This document shows positions 21,045-32,589 of a DNA stretch of 64,000 bases, one piece after another. Source of the stretch: Polytrichum commune. Its lineage: Eukaryota > Streptophyta > Polytrichopsida > Polytrichales > Polytrichaceae. The translations under genes were made by a program, and so were the position numbers. Position 1 is the first letter of the stretch, and each line of letters starts with the position of its first letter. The notes beneath the pieces are model-generated. The model made no database searches and was not told where the DNA came from. It saw only the letters and a program-made list of their open reading frames with translations. The DNA lies in the NCBI GenBank assembly GCA_950295325.1, contig OX485805.1:47762758-47826757 (forward strand), in the 5' to 3' direction.

Positions 21045-22145
21045 TGTCTTTACTTCTCACTCCTTGACTTCTCTTGATTGATGTTTGTGTGAATGATCCG
21101 GAGATTGTTAGTGGAAGAGAGAGAGAGCATGAGGGATAGGAGTTCCGGATAGGACATGAGAGAGGAGACCCGGATCAGATCCGGTTATTGCCTTGTAGAT
21201 CCTCTCTGAGTGTAGTGGGAGGGAAACCTCACTAATCCGGTGGGTTGGGTAACGTCTAAGTGGGATAGCCGCTGGGAAGATTGGGTGAGATCCGGAAGGG
21301 ATCCGGACTTACGCCAATCTGATCTTCTGATGAGGTCCCACCGCCCTTAGACGGACCTATCCGGATTGGTGGTACGGATCGCCCAGTTAGCTCAGATTGA
21401 GTAGAATCCAAGGTAGAGGTAGCCGGACAGATCCGTCGGACGGAGAAGGGAAGGTCCGGATCAGTAAGGATTCCGGATTGGAGGCCACCTCCGGAGTGTA
21501 GTAGGAAGAGATCCTCAGTGTTCCGGATGTCCGAGTAACACCCCGGTGAGACAGCCGTGGGAGAGATTAGCCAAGGGTCCGGAAGGGATCCGGACTTAAC
21601 TGATCTTCCGAAGAGGTATCATCACTGGTGAACGGGACAATCCGGAAAGTGGCACGGGTCACCCACTCATCCCGTCGAGTCAAGATCTCCGGTCGGAATC
21701 CGGACTCCTCTGGTCACTTAGGTCCCAAGAAACAATCCGGATCTCTCTGTGTGACCTGCCAAGAGGGATCTGATCAATCCGGATTGGTTGTGAGGGAGTT
21801 TCCGGATTCCAATCTTATCGAGGACGTCTTCACCGGAAGAAAACCACCTATTCTAGAGGGTAGGCGTAGAGGGGTGAGTAAGCATTATAATTAGGACCTA
21901 GAGATACCATCCAGAAAGGCACACTCCGGAAAAAGGCTAAGAGTGTCCACAAAGACCAAATTTCCGGAAACTAGGGTTTCCGGAAATTTGGCTAAGGAAG
22001 AGGAAATAAGCAGGTACGGAGAGTCCTAAACCTCCTACACTTCACAGAATCCCTGGACGATACTAGGGTCATCCGGACAAAGCCGGATTAGGCACTTAAA
22101 ACTGCCAATCCGGATATTTTGGTGTTCGCGTGTTCCCACAACGGA

Positions 22146-24220
22146 TATAGGCCCATCTTTCAAATCCGTGTTCAAAACAGTTCATCATTGCAGTGAAAAT
22201 CACGATCGAAGGATTCAATGTCCACGGTCATAGGGCTTTATTTTTAACGAAATATTTTTTTTAAATATGAAAAGTTACTGCTCACCGCTCACTGCTCACT
22301 GCTCACTAAATAGCTTTTCCCTTGACAATACAGGTGCAATTGATGCACATTGGCTCCTTCTTATTCATCAAAATTGATTTGATAGCGAGAACCCGAATTC
22401 ATATGTTTTAGTTTTTTGAAATGTAATGAGCGTAGTCAACAAACCAATATCTTAACAAGTCAAAAGATGTAAATTCTCGAAGCGTTGCCAAGAATGTTGA
22501 CAACATGCCATGACATTATTCAAGTAGTATACTTGATTCCTCAACTCTCAAAGGGAGATGACATACCTATGCATCAACGTCATCTCCTTATAATGGGGTC
22601 ACCCCTTCAATGCACATCCAAATTTCTAGAAGACATCTTGAATCGATTTGAAAGAAATTGCAACATGTTTCACAATGTTGCAATTGAGTGAACAATGACC
22701 ATGGTGCTCTTTGCTCTCTGCATTCACAATAGGAGTCACAATTTGAGAGACATATGCAACACAATCCAACGCATGTGCGTGATGTCTACTTAAAGTGGTT
22801 GAGCATGTAGCTACATACTCTTTCCATCATGCAAAAAGTAAGTCCTAAGTCTCTAGACCAACTTGGCTTGATGGATTAGCAATTTAGACCTACTCACTAC
22901 CTCAAAAGGGATTCACTTCCTAAATAACACAATTCTTCTCACATGACCATGTCATTAAATTGCAAGACTAGACTTCCTAGCACTCATAACCCTAGTTGAG
23001 TTAAGTCATGCATCAAGTACACTAACTAGCTGAAGTATTGTTGTCGACAAACTAAAGTAAAAGTAGTTAATGTGGCCATTATAATTCTCTAGTTGGTTGA
23101 AAATAATGTGGGTGAAGACGTGGCCTTGCCCTAAGTTGATCTTCCTTGAGTCTTCCAACCAACACCTTAGGTATTTAAAAACGTGAACCCCTTCAACATC
23201 CTAGAAAAACAATTAATGTGCCTCACATTAATTTTAATCTAGAAACTGGGCATGGATTAAGAATGAACACAACCTCGTTGCTTCTTCAAATGTAAATTGG
23301 TATGAGCTCAAGGCAATTCCTACAGCCTATAACAATGGAACTATTTAGCATAGCAAATGAGTCAATTTCCTTTAACCAACTGAAGTACATTATCATTTAC
23401 AAAAGTTTGAACTACCTTATTGTAATGTGTCGAGACATGGATCATCTCAAGTCCGGTAAGCATCACATCATCATTCATCCGCAACTTATTCAAATTTGTC
23501 AAACATGATTCCCAAAAGCAACTGTAAGCTCATGCTAACATTGCAACCCATAATTTTGGTTCACATATGACTATGATGGCTTGTATGGCAGATGCACTCT
23601 ACTCAAGAAGTGGTTTATACTTGATTACAATTTACTTTAAAAAGGATTCTTGGAACCCAACAAATTGAAGTTCTCGAGTGTAGTATGTCAGGCTTCAATC
23701 GAATTGGGCATGTCTCCTCGGTACCAAAAAAATGGCATGGCAAGAAAGATCTAGAAATTTTTTTATTACAATAGAGGCAGATAGTTCATGTTTAACCTAG
23801 GGCCACTTCACACACGAAGGCCTGTTACCATTGCACTTCAAGCAAATCTCACTGATGGAAAAGGTGGAGTTGGTGTAAGTTCGCTTCATACTAAGCTTCA
23901 AGGACTCACTGAGTAAGTTGATGCAAGATGGATGTAAAGTCTACATGGATTCCTACATGGCATCAAGTGGATCATGTTTCATGGTCACTTGGACTATTCT
24001 CGAAACCACCTCTCGGAGGTAGGCCTAACACAAAACCATGTGACCATGGCACTTCAAAACCTCACAATTATTGATTTACTGCATTTCATCATGTGTGAGG
24101 ATCCCAATGAATAGAACTCGTTGAAAAAGCATTTGGTTGAGGACACAATCACAGATGACTTCACATTACACTTGAGGGCCCGTGACCACACTACATGACT
24201 TTGGGAAGTGTCTCAGGATA
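22146..24220. other. About 2 kb without a recognisable gene
   Basis: Only short frames without motifs were found. A 'gctcactgctcactgctcac' tract sits at 22272-22312. The composition is typical of old degraded transposon DNA. Confidence 0.5.
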
Positions 24221-24222
24221 GC

Positions 24223-25576
24223 CTTAAAACACTTCTTTTGGGCTCTCAAAAATTCATGGTCATGGCTCTTGGCTCCTGTGTCAAGTGGCCCTTAGACACC
24301 TACAGGCATAAGCTTGCCAGAGTCCATATCAACATATTTGAAACCACCGAATCCGAAAATATATTTGAACTTGCCTCCCATGAAATTTAAGATCCTCCAA
24401 CTCTAGAATTGATTCAGAATGAAATCTCTCACATGAAAACGGACAAAAGATTGGTACAAGACATTACAGGATGTGTGGAGCCAACAGACTTGAACCAAGA
24501 TATTAATGGAGCCGGAACTCAATGTACACTATTCTGCACTAACTTATCAATTTTTTCACCACAACTTGCATCACTCGTCATGTGCTTCCTGTCCGGCATC
24601 ACAAAGTGCTAACTGGTTGATCGAGAGAGCGAGCTATGTCGGTCATCGAGAGCGAGCGGCAGGAGTAGCGAAGGGTGGCTATGGCAGGGAAGGAGGGGGC
24701 TACAACTGACTGGGTTACTTTCATTGGTGACTATCGTCATGACCAGGGCTAGACACCCATCTCTTTGAGTTGGGCTCCTATCTGAAACTCCAGTGTGCAC
24801 TTGTGATGCGCTTCAAAACTAACTCTCCAAATCATTCTACTAGCATGCAAAAGGATCTGAACAAAGTAATCTGGAGAGAAAGTCATGCAGTTTTCAAATA
24901 GGAAGGGGTTACGCATACCTATGTAAGAAGCCGGATATGTGTGTCTTGAGATCTATCGCCCTCCACATTCCCCCTCGTCATCCTCACGAACCGTCGTCTT
25001 TCAACACCCAGCGCAGAGATTCCGAAGAACAACCACTCATTTCAAAAGACTCACCAACCCAATTCCGTTGCGTGGTCACAACTGACAGTGGAGATGTTAT
25101 TTCATCATGTGTATTCGGGGTCTTGGATTTGTATGGAGAAATTCAATAGTGAGAATTCTAGCAGGACGTACAGACGCGAACTGGACGCACCCATATTAAC
25201 AGACTCAATGGATTGTGAAACAACAACATATGCTTGACAACCTTCTGGTCGTCAATCGGGCAGGACAGAACATGAATTCCTCCCACTTGGAGTGCAGGGA
25301 AGCACAAGGAGAGGGAGCTCAGAGAGTAGTAGAATGAGAGACGGCAGTGCAAGAGGAAGGTGGCTATGGCGGGGAAGAAGAAGCTGGGCGCAGAGTGCAT
25401 TTCCTTGCCAGGATCATCGCCAGATTTTTGAAAGACACAGTCGCCCGCACTTGGCGATAGCTTAGGCCCAAATACTTGATATCTTGGGAATAATCTCCCT
25501 ACTTTAGCTGGTACTATCCTACATATAATATCCATATTTACTCGAGCTCCGCCGTCCTTGCAACGTTGTGCGTTAG
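24223..25576. repeat. Segmental repeat A, copy 1
   Basis: About 1.35 kb that recurs in the same orientation at 45962-47530 with roughly 85-90% visible identity (for example gacacctacaggcataagct, aatccgaaaatatatttgaa, gtgcagggaagcacaaggag). This copy preserves the empty site of the small element found in the second copy (cttctggt at 25242-25249). No conserved coding frame is obvious. The end abuts the truncated Ty3 element. Confidence 0.85.
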
Positions 25577-26862
25577 TAGTACCCCGAGTCAGAGTTCGAT
25601 ATTTTGGCAACATCTCACCATCCATGTTTGAGCATGAGAGGCTTACCTCTAGAAGTGGGGATTATGCGTCATTAGAACCATGTGAGGTTCTCACCGAAGA
25701 GGAGTGGGTTTTAGGAGGGTAAACTCCTTGGGTAGATAGTGTAGACGAGGGCGAAATTAATGCGATACATGTGGATGGTACGCAAGACGACGAAGCTATT
25801 TTGGAGGCTTCTAAGCTAGAGGAACCATTACATTTTAAAACAACGTCCACGGGGATCATCGTGGGACAAGATGTCAAAGATTACCCGAATGTGCCGGCGG
25901 ATTGGTATAGAAACAAAGACGAGCAAACTCATGTGTCGGAAGGGGATTGGTGGCACGTGGATGTGAAGATGAAGAATGGTAAAATCCGCCAAATGAAAAT
26001 GGGGTCTAAACTAGACGAGCAAGAGGTTAAGGAATATAGTGAATTAGTGGATGAATTTAGCGATACCTTTGCTTGGTCCTACGATGAGCTTAAGGGCATT
26101 CCGAGGGAGATGGTGGAACATCGTATACCGTTGATTCCGGGGGCGAAGCCGATTCGACAAAAGGAAAGAAGAATGAATCCGCAATTGCAATTGTTGGTTA
26201 AGGCGGAGTTGGAAAGATTGTTGAAGGCCGGTTTCATTAAACCAGTGGAAATTACGGATTGGGTGTCTCCGATGGTTTTGGTGAAAAAAAAGAACGGGAA
26301 GTTGAGGGTGTGCGTTGATTACCGAAAATTGAATGCTTGCACACAAAAAGACCATTTCCCCTTACTTTTATCACATTGTTACTTGAGGAGGTCGGAGGTC
26401 ATGCTAGATATACCTTCATGGATGGGTATGCGGGGTACAACCAAATTTCCATAGCGCTCCAAGATATCCACAAGACGGCATTCACAACACCTTGGGGAAC
26501 TTTCGTGTGGGTCGTCATGCCTTTCGGGTTATGTAATGCCCCGGCCACCTTCCAACGATTGGTTATGTATATCTTCACCAACTTGTTGTATAAATCCATG
26601 ACCGTATTTGTAGACGATTTTAGCACTCAAAGTAATGTGGGTGATCACTTGCATTGTGTTCGGGAGTCGTTGGTTAGGTGTAGAAGGATGAGGTTAGCCT
26701 TAAACCCGGATAAGACATTCTTGGGAGTCAATAGGGGAGTGTTGCTAGGTTATGTGGTTAGTGAAAAGAGAAGGGAACCGGATCCGGACAAGATTGTGGC
26801 TATAAGTGAGTTGGCAACCCCGACCAACTTCAAAGGGATCTCAAAATTGCTAGGGCATGTAG
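25577..26862 (+). pseudogene. Ty3/gypsy reverse transcriptase region, 5'-truncated and frameshifted
   Basis: This is the 5'-truncated start of a Ty3/gypsy pol; gag, protease and 5' LTR are missing. A stop (TAA near 25720) interrupts the upstream linker. RT motifs are readable: MVLVKKKNGKLRVCVDYRKL, then after a single-base frame change near 26355 FMDGYAGYNQI, VMPFGLCNAPATFQ and the catalytic FVDD box. A second frame change near 26862 leads into the tether and RNase H region. RT copies element RNA into DNA in cytoplasmic particles. With these breaks the copy is dead. Confidence 0.92.
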
Positions 26863-27826
26863 GTGGTATCGGGAGCTCATTCCAAACTTTTCAAAGATAG
26901 CGGTCCCCATTACCCACTTACTCAAAAAGGATGTCAAGTTTGAGTGGACGGAGGCATGCCAAAAGACTTTTGAAGAGTTAAGGGATAAGTTGAGCACTTA
27001 TCCCATTTTAAGGCCACCCGATTGGAACAAACCGTTTCATGTTTATTGCGATGCGAGCAATGTGGCCGTGGGGAGCGCGCTTTGTCAACCTACGGGAGAT
27101 ATGGAAAAAAATCAATCTATTGCGTACGCGAGCAAGCAATTGACGCCGGCCGAACGGAATTATTCAACCACGGAACGCGAATGCCTAGCGATGGTGTTCT
27201 CGGTGAAAAAATTTAGACATTACTTGTTGTGTAATCCGGTAGTCTTCTTCGTTGATCACATGGCTATTAAATATCTTGTTAACAAAGCGGAGCTAAGTGG
27301 TAGGCTAGCTAGGTGGGTTTTGTTGCTAGGGGAATTCGACTACACGGTGGAATACAAGCCGGGTCGCATGCATTTGCAAGCGGACCACTTGTCTAGATTG
27401 TCGGATAGCTTAGGAGAGAACCCGGTGGATGATAGGTTAGTGGATGATGGCCTCTTTGTGGTCACTTCAACACCGGATTGGTATGTGGGCATTGTGGAGT
27501 TTCTAACAACCCACAAGTTGCCTGAAGAGTGGACAAAAGAAGAGAGAAGAAAAGTGAGGGTTAATAGTAGGCAATTTGTCGTAGTGGGTCATAGGTTGTT
27601 TAGAAGGGGATCCGACGGTTTACTAAGAAGATGTGTATCCAAAACGGAGGTTGAAGCCATTCTAATCGCGTGCCACGATAGCGCTTGCGGTGGGCATTTC
27701 TCGGGTCAACTCACCGGCCAAAAAATCCTTAGGGCGGGTTACTTTTGGCCCACACTATTTAAGGATGCACATGACTACGTGAGAAAATGCGACGCTTGCC
27801 AACGGTATGCTCGGAACGATCTCTGA
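26863..27826 (+). pseudogene. Ty3/gypsy RNase H and integrase zinc-binding region
   Basis: This continues pol. RNase H begins at FHVYCDASNVAVGSALCQ (first catalytic Asp), followed by TERECLAMVFSVKKFRHYLL (Glu) and FFVDHMAIKYL, and ends near ADHLSRL. The integrase HHCC finger follows (ACGGHFSG, then CDACQRYAR). The frame ends at TGA (27824-27826), which interrupts what would be a continuous pol. A C-to-T change at a CGA codon is the simplest cause and fits decay of methylated CpG. Confidence 0.9.
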
Positions 27827-28726
27827 ATGGAGATGCCGCTACACGTGTCGTTGCCGCTAGTTCCTTTCGAAAAATGGGGCATCGACTACGTGGGCGAGGT
27901 CCACCCCCATTCCTCGAAAGGAATGAAATATATTATTGTCGCGACCGAATATCTCACAAAATGGGCGGAGGCTAAAGCAGTGAAGACGGATACAGCGGAA
28001 CACGCGGCAACATTTATGTACGAAAACATAATCTCGCGGTTCGGGGTGCCAAAGATTCTTGTGAGCGATCGGGGTACGCATTTCTTAAACGACTTGATTC
28101 GGGAGATGACCGGGAGGTTTCAAATCGATCACCGGAAAACCACCCCTTATCACCCCCAAACAAACGGACAAACGGAGAGGGTTAACGGCATTTTGGTAAA
28201 TATCCTACGCAAAACGGTTCTAGACTCAAAGCGGGATTGGGATACGAAACTAACGGCGGCACTTTGGGCATACCGTACGACCTATAAGGTCACTACGCAC
28301 GCTACGCTGTTTTCATTGGTTTACGGTTTGGAGGCGACTCTTCCGATCGAGTATGAAGTCGAATCGCTTCGAGTTGCCATTGACACACGACTTACCTACG
28401 AAAAATCATTGAAAAGTCGACTTACGGACTTGGAGGCGCTCGACGAACGACGACGAATGGCGGCCCAACATGTCGAGGCGATCCAATGCCGACGGAAGCG
28501 CATCTTCGACAAACGACACAAAAGACGAGCACTCCAACCCGGCATGATGGTCATGATCCAAGATGCAAGGAAACTCGAATTCCCCGCAAAATTCGATGCG
28601 GTATGGTTAGGACCTTACCTTGTTAACGAGGTATTTCCAAACAATTCACTTCAATTGGAGACTTTGAACGGTGAACTCTTTCCTACGCGGACCTCGGGAA
28701 GTCGTTGTAAGCAATACCGGGCGTGA
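27827..28726 (+). pseudogene. Ty3/gypsy integrase core
   Basis: About 300 codons of integrase, itself open but separated from upstream pol by a stop. The DDE residues are visible as GIDYVGEV (D), LVSDRGTHF (D) and YHPQTNGQTERVNG (E). A C-terminal domain (MMVMIQDARKLEFPAKFD, then WLGPYLVNEVF) follows, resembling the GPY/F module that ends with WLGPY. Integrase inserts element DNA into chromosomes. The 3' LTR starts 62 bp beyond the frame. Confidence 0.93.
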
Positions 28727-28787
28727 ATTCGGCATTTACCTTCGAAGCAAGTGAATTTGGGATCGATCCCCCGATGGTCGCCAATTA

Positions 28788-30170
28788 TGTGAGCCCAAAA
28801 TGGTGCCCACATGTGGTGATTAACTCTTTGAAACCAATTTTAGTTAGACTTTGATGTGTTATGATTATTCACAAAAATATAAAAAGAGTGAAGTGTGGCG
28901 TGGATTTAAGTTTAGACATTAGGTGGTGTTGTGTGATTGTTTCAAGGTTTAAGTTCAATGAGGGGATGCCTTGACTAGGTGAGTATGGAGTAAGGGGAAG
29001 CAAGGTGAGCTCCACGGGTTAAATGCCCACATTAGGATCCACCTTGTTGGTTTATGAATGGGAGAGCCTTGTGGATGGGATGAGTCCCTACTTAGAAGGA
29101 GAAGGTTAAGGGGTTGTGATTGGAGGCTCTAATCCTCTCACCCTATCCTTACCTCATGCCCTCTCTTCCTCCTTGCTACTTAAGATTTCCCTCTTTCATT
29201 TTTCCTGTCTCTTTTCTCTCTTCAAGGTTGTTGACTCCTTCACCCCCTTGAGTGTGGAGGTGTGTAGGAACTTAGGTAGAAGTGTGTGCCAAGGCTTGGT
29301 TAGATAGTGCATGTAGTTTAGGATTTAGCCCAAAGGCAAGTTAGTCAAGTGGGCACTAGTTCATTAATCATTAGTTCTTAGATGTTAGATGCTTGTAGTT
29401 AATGTACTGCACACTTAGCTTAGCCTATTTGGCCTTGTAATCTTGGGAGGAGTTGAGTAATTAGGGCCCAAATAGTTATTGGAAGGGGCTGGTCCAAAGT
29501 CCAGCAGCCGAGGCTAACCAGCTCTACTGTCACGGAGACGGCCAGCAGCCGAGGCTAACCAGCTCTACTGTCACGGGACTGCCAGCAGCCGAGGGCTAGT
29601 AGGAGCTGCATCAACTAAACTAGAATTGACTTGGTTAATGGGAGGAGCCACTTAAAGGGTGATCGGGTTGTTACCAACAAATGAAGTGTTAAGCTCTAAA
29701 GGGCATTTAGAAAATAGCTTAAATGAGGCATTAGATTGACGAGTAAGCAAGCTCATTAGAGTAGTATTGTGCGTGTGGTTTTGTGTGAACAAGTGTACCT
29801 ACCATTGGGAAGAGATAATAGCGTTTTTGAACGCTTGTTACTTCTCTCTTCACTAAATTAAGTACACGAGTTGATGGATAATGTTAAGGACTCGGGTAAT
29901 GGCAAAACAAAGGAACCCAAAACTAAGGTTGTAAGGGGAATTTCTATAAGGGCCTGCATGGCCAAGGCCGCGGGTTGGACCCTTGAGAAATCGAACTCTA
30001 CCACGAGCCAAGAGGCTCACAATAATAAAAACAAGTTGAGTTAAGATGAAGTGAGTACCTTGAACGTGGGAGCCATATAGCAATTCACATTATGGTTTTA
30101 TGAAGTGAATGTGATTCTCAAAACCATCACCCGGACTAGGACGCCTAAGGGTGGTGGATTTGGCCTCACA
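28788..30170 (+). repeat. 3' LTR of the truncated Ty3/gypsy element
   Basis: It starts TGTGAGCCCAAAATGG just after the integrase frame and a GC-rich pre-LTR tract, and ends ...TTGGCCTCACA. The end segment (cacccggactaggacgcc) matches the end of the solo LTR at 52673-54424 and the starts also match, which defines both borders. The LTR is inserted in, or abuts, repeat B sequence (30171 onward). No partner LTR exists upstream, so no target duplication can be read. Confidence 0.85.
29501..29597. repeat. Tandem 40-bp repeat inside the LTR
   Basis: Units starting 'ccagcagccgaggctaacca' occur at 29501, 29542 and (partial) 29582. They may be enhancer-like repeats in the LTR upstream part; this is not shown. 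Confidence 0.8.
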
Positions 30171-30391
30171 AGGGGCCTGCCGGTGCCCGGATTTACCTCC
30201 CCGAAAAGCTCGTAGGGGGATGTTGAACGCCCACCCTAAATTTATGGTGCTCCTTCCAAATTGTCTATGCATATCTACTCGGTAGTCGCTTCCGAGTGCT
30301 TGGTCTATTGTGGCATTGCCCTTGTATTCTTGAAGGTCACTTGTCCACAAATCTCATGTTGAGTGCACTTCACAAGGTTCAAAATCCAATA

Positions 30392-30423
<32 letters not shown>

Positions 30424-31540
30424 CACTTAATAAAGAAACAATTGACTGGGATTTCATTCGAGAAATGAAATCGTCAATAAAGCATGTAATTAACTTGGAA
30501 GTCGAAAATATTACAAAACCCTCATTAGCATTGGGATCATAATTTTTGTGACTCGCCATTGAAAGAGTCTTTGTCATTCTAAAATGGAACTAAAAATAAT
30601 GTTTTTATTTTTATTTTTAGTATGTTTATTTTATAATAGTTCAGGTTAATACCTTCTACTTTCACAAAGTATGCATACACATTTAAACTAATTAAGTGTG
30701 ATTGAATGTAATGAAGTCTAATTAATCTCAATTAAGTTGATTACATGCTTTATTGTCTGTTCCTATGTACTCGGGATTTGGTTCAGAATCCTTTGTCTGT
30801 TGTAGCTACAAGCTGTACACTAAATATTGCAATACTCCGTATTCTTCCTTGTGCTGTAGCTCTTACTGGCCAAAGACCATTAGACCATTGCCCGGGAAGT
30901 TTTTGGGCATAGTTGGTCAAGATCCTAGTGATTCTAAATCCAAGTGGTTACATGTTGACATCTTCCAGTTTTGCTTTAGTCATTTGAGGAATATTCTTCT
31001 ATAGATTCCTGTAAAGTGACCGGTAATTCTCCTGAAGTCTTGAACTTCAACCGGTTATTTCTCAAACTCAACCGGTTCATCTGTAACTAACCGCCAGTTC
31101 TCCTGGAGCATTGCATTAGACCATTCACTTTCCCCAGCTTCGAGTCATTCCACCAACATCTGATTAACTGACATTCTGGCCTCAAGCCTTGGCATCTAGA
31201 TTTAAATAAACATAAGAATCATATGCCCAACGTTCTGCCGATCATCATCATCATCATCATCATATCAGAGACTAAGTTCTTAATCAAATTGATGATATTG
31301 CTCTTTTTATTGCATTTTGCAAGATGTCTCAAACATCTTTCCTTGGTTGAATGCAAACTTCTTTTTTTATTGTATTTAAGGTTTTTTGTTTTTTTTAATT
31401 GTGTTTTAAGGAGAGGGAGCTCAGAGAGTAGTAGAATGAGAGACCGCAGCGTAAGAGGAAGGTGGTTATGGCGGGGAAGAAGCTGGGTGCAGAGTGCATT
31501 TCCTTGCCATGATCATGGCCAGATTTTCGTAAGACATGGT
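30171..31540. repeat. Repeat B composite, first copy
   Basis: A mosaic of modules that recur elsewhere. These are ctaaatttatggtgctcctt (also 34093, 47710, 50140), the (GT)n-adjacent arm 'cttccacttaataaag' (also 32813, 49110), and the 30750-31210 module (also 34190-34790, 48007-48470 and 51420-51900). The 31410-31540 module recurs at 25300, 47358 and 48620. No coding sequence is supported. Confidence 0.8.
30392..30418. repeat. (GT)n microsatellite
   Basis: An uninterrupted GT run at the same place in the repeat arm where the other copies (32782-32808, 49093-49103) carry shorter or imperfect runs. Confidence 0.95.
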
Positions 31541-31983
31541 CACCCGCACCAATGTCCGGGAGAACTGGTATTTAGTGTAATGGTGGCCGGTTGGTTTTGT
31601 GAAAAGTCCGGTTGAATTGTGAAAGTGGAGGATGTGAAACCGGTGGTTTTAAAATATAAAAAAATGATTTCAACTGCAACCATTTTGAGGAGGAGGATTG
31701 TTACCTGGATGAATTGTGAAATAGGCGGATTTCATCCAGTTTGATTCATCTAGGGTTGGATGTCATCTGGTTCTAGGGTTTAGGTTATGTGTTCGTTGTA
31801 GGCTTGTAGCGATTTGGTGAATGGCAGACATGCAAAGCTTTTGCTTCATTATTGCATTTCATTGTTGACAACTAGCGTTTAGAATGTATTATGCGTGTGT
31901 CTATGGAAGATCTTCATGGTGATCTTGATGATGTACTAATGGAAGCAATAGCTCTATGGAGGAACTCTACAAAGTTTAGATGG
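31541..31983. repeat. Inverted repeat C, left copy
   Basis: About 440 bp that recurs inverted at 37428-37830 (shared blocks: ggtggccggttggttttgtg, ggtttaggttatgtgttcgt, ttgacaactagcgtttagaa). Its start joins the end of repeat B. No gene is recognised. Confidence 0.85.
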
Positions 31984-32575
31984 TTGTTTTCACATCCACA
32001 GAGATAGCTTTCAAGGCGTTTTTTTAATCTCTGGAAGGTGAAGATGATATTGTTGACTTTGACTCTAATAGTTGATGAATTTCATTTTTGTATATAGTAT
32101 GGTATGTTAGGTTGCTCTTTTATCATGCTATGGCCGCAAATCTAATATGAAGTTTTAAGACCTAGGTATGATAGAAGAGTAAATCCATGGCCATCAACCG
32201 ATTGATGGGTTATTTCAGGTTCAACTCCTGCTATAAATAAATTGTTGATCATGAATTGTTGTTGTTTCTTGTATGTAATGAATTGTTGATCATTGTTGTT
32301 GGATGTTGATATCATTACAAATTATTGTTGTATGTTGATATGGTCTTTGGACGTTGTTGTTGAATGGTATATGTTGTTTGTAAATTTTTTTTTTGCTACT
32401 TTGGAAAATTGGCTTACTTATCAATGCCCAAGTTTTTGGCCAGTTGTCATTACAATGAAGAGGAAATTAGCCATCACTTGAAAAAAAAAAAAAAAAGGAC
32501 ACTGGCCGATCCAAATTAATGGCAACAACTTTGCAACCAGTGAACTGAAAAAACCGGTAGAAGTTGTGAAGGGAC
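31984..32575. other. AT-rich region, no gene seen
   Basis: Low-complexity 'ttgttgttg' tracts. No conserved frame and no match to the neighbouring repeat copies. Confidence 0.5.
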
Positions 32576-32589
32576 GGATTTTAGCTGGT

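Larger units (their letters stand above)
17976..22145 (+). mobile_element. 4.16-kb LTR-like element with two ORFs and ACGGA target duplication
   Basis: The element spans 17981-22140. It begins TGTGGGAGCCC and ends GTGTTCCCACA, giving short TGTGGGA/TCCCACA inverted ends of the retroviral/LTR type. It is flanked on both sides by the identical 5-mer ACGGA (17976-17980 and 22141-22145). Inside are a TATA-like site near 18413, two adjoining ORFs (18523-20755), polyadenylation-like AATAAA at 21039-21044, and a long 3' part rich in 'tccgga'. No internal pair of direct LTRs is visible. It therefore behaves as a single TG...CA unit: either a solo LTR carrying genes or a compact non-autonomous element. 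Its TCCGGA-rich composition differs sharply from its surroundings. Confidence 0.8.

Noticed and set aside
15092-22312. The gctcaccgctcac tracts at 15092 and 22272 as ends of one element enclosing 15-22 kb
   Set aside because: They are in direct orientation, low complexity, and have no matching flanks; the 17981-22140 element has its own clear borders.
22485-24390. Small ORFs of 60-70 codons as genes
   Set aside because: No motifs, no splice context, and AT-rich composition expected by chance.
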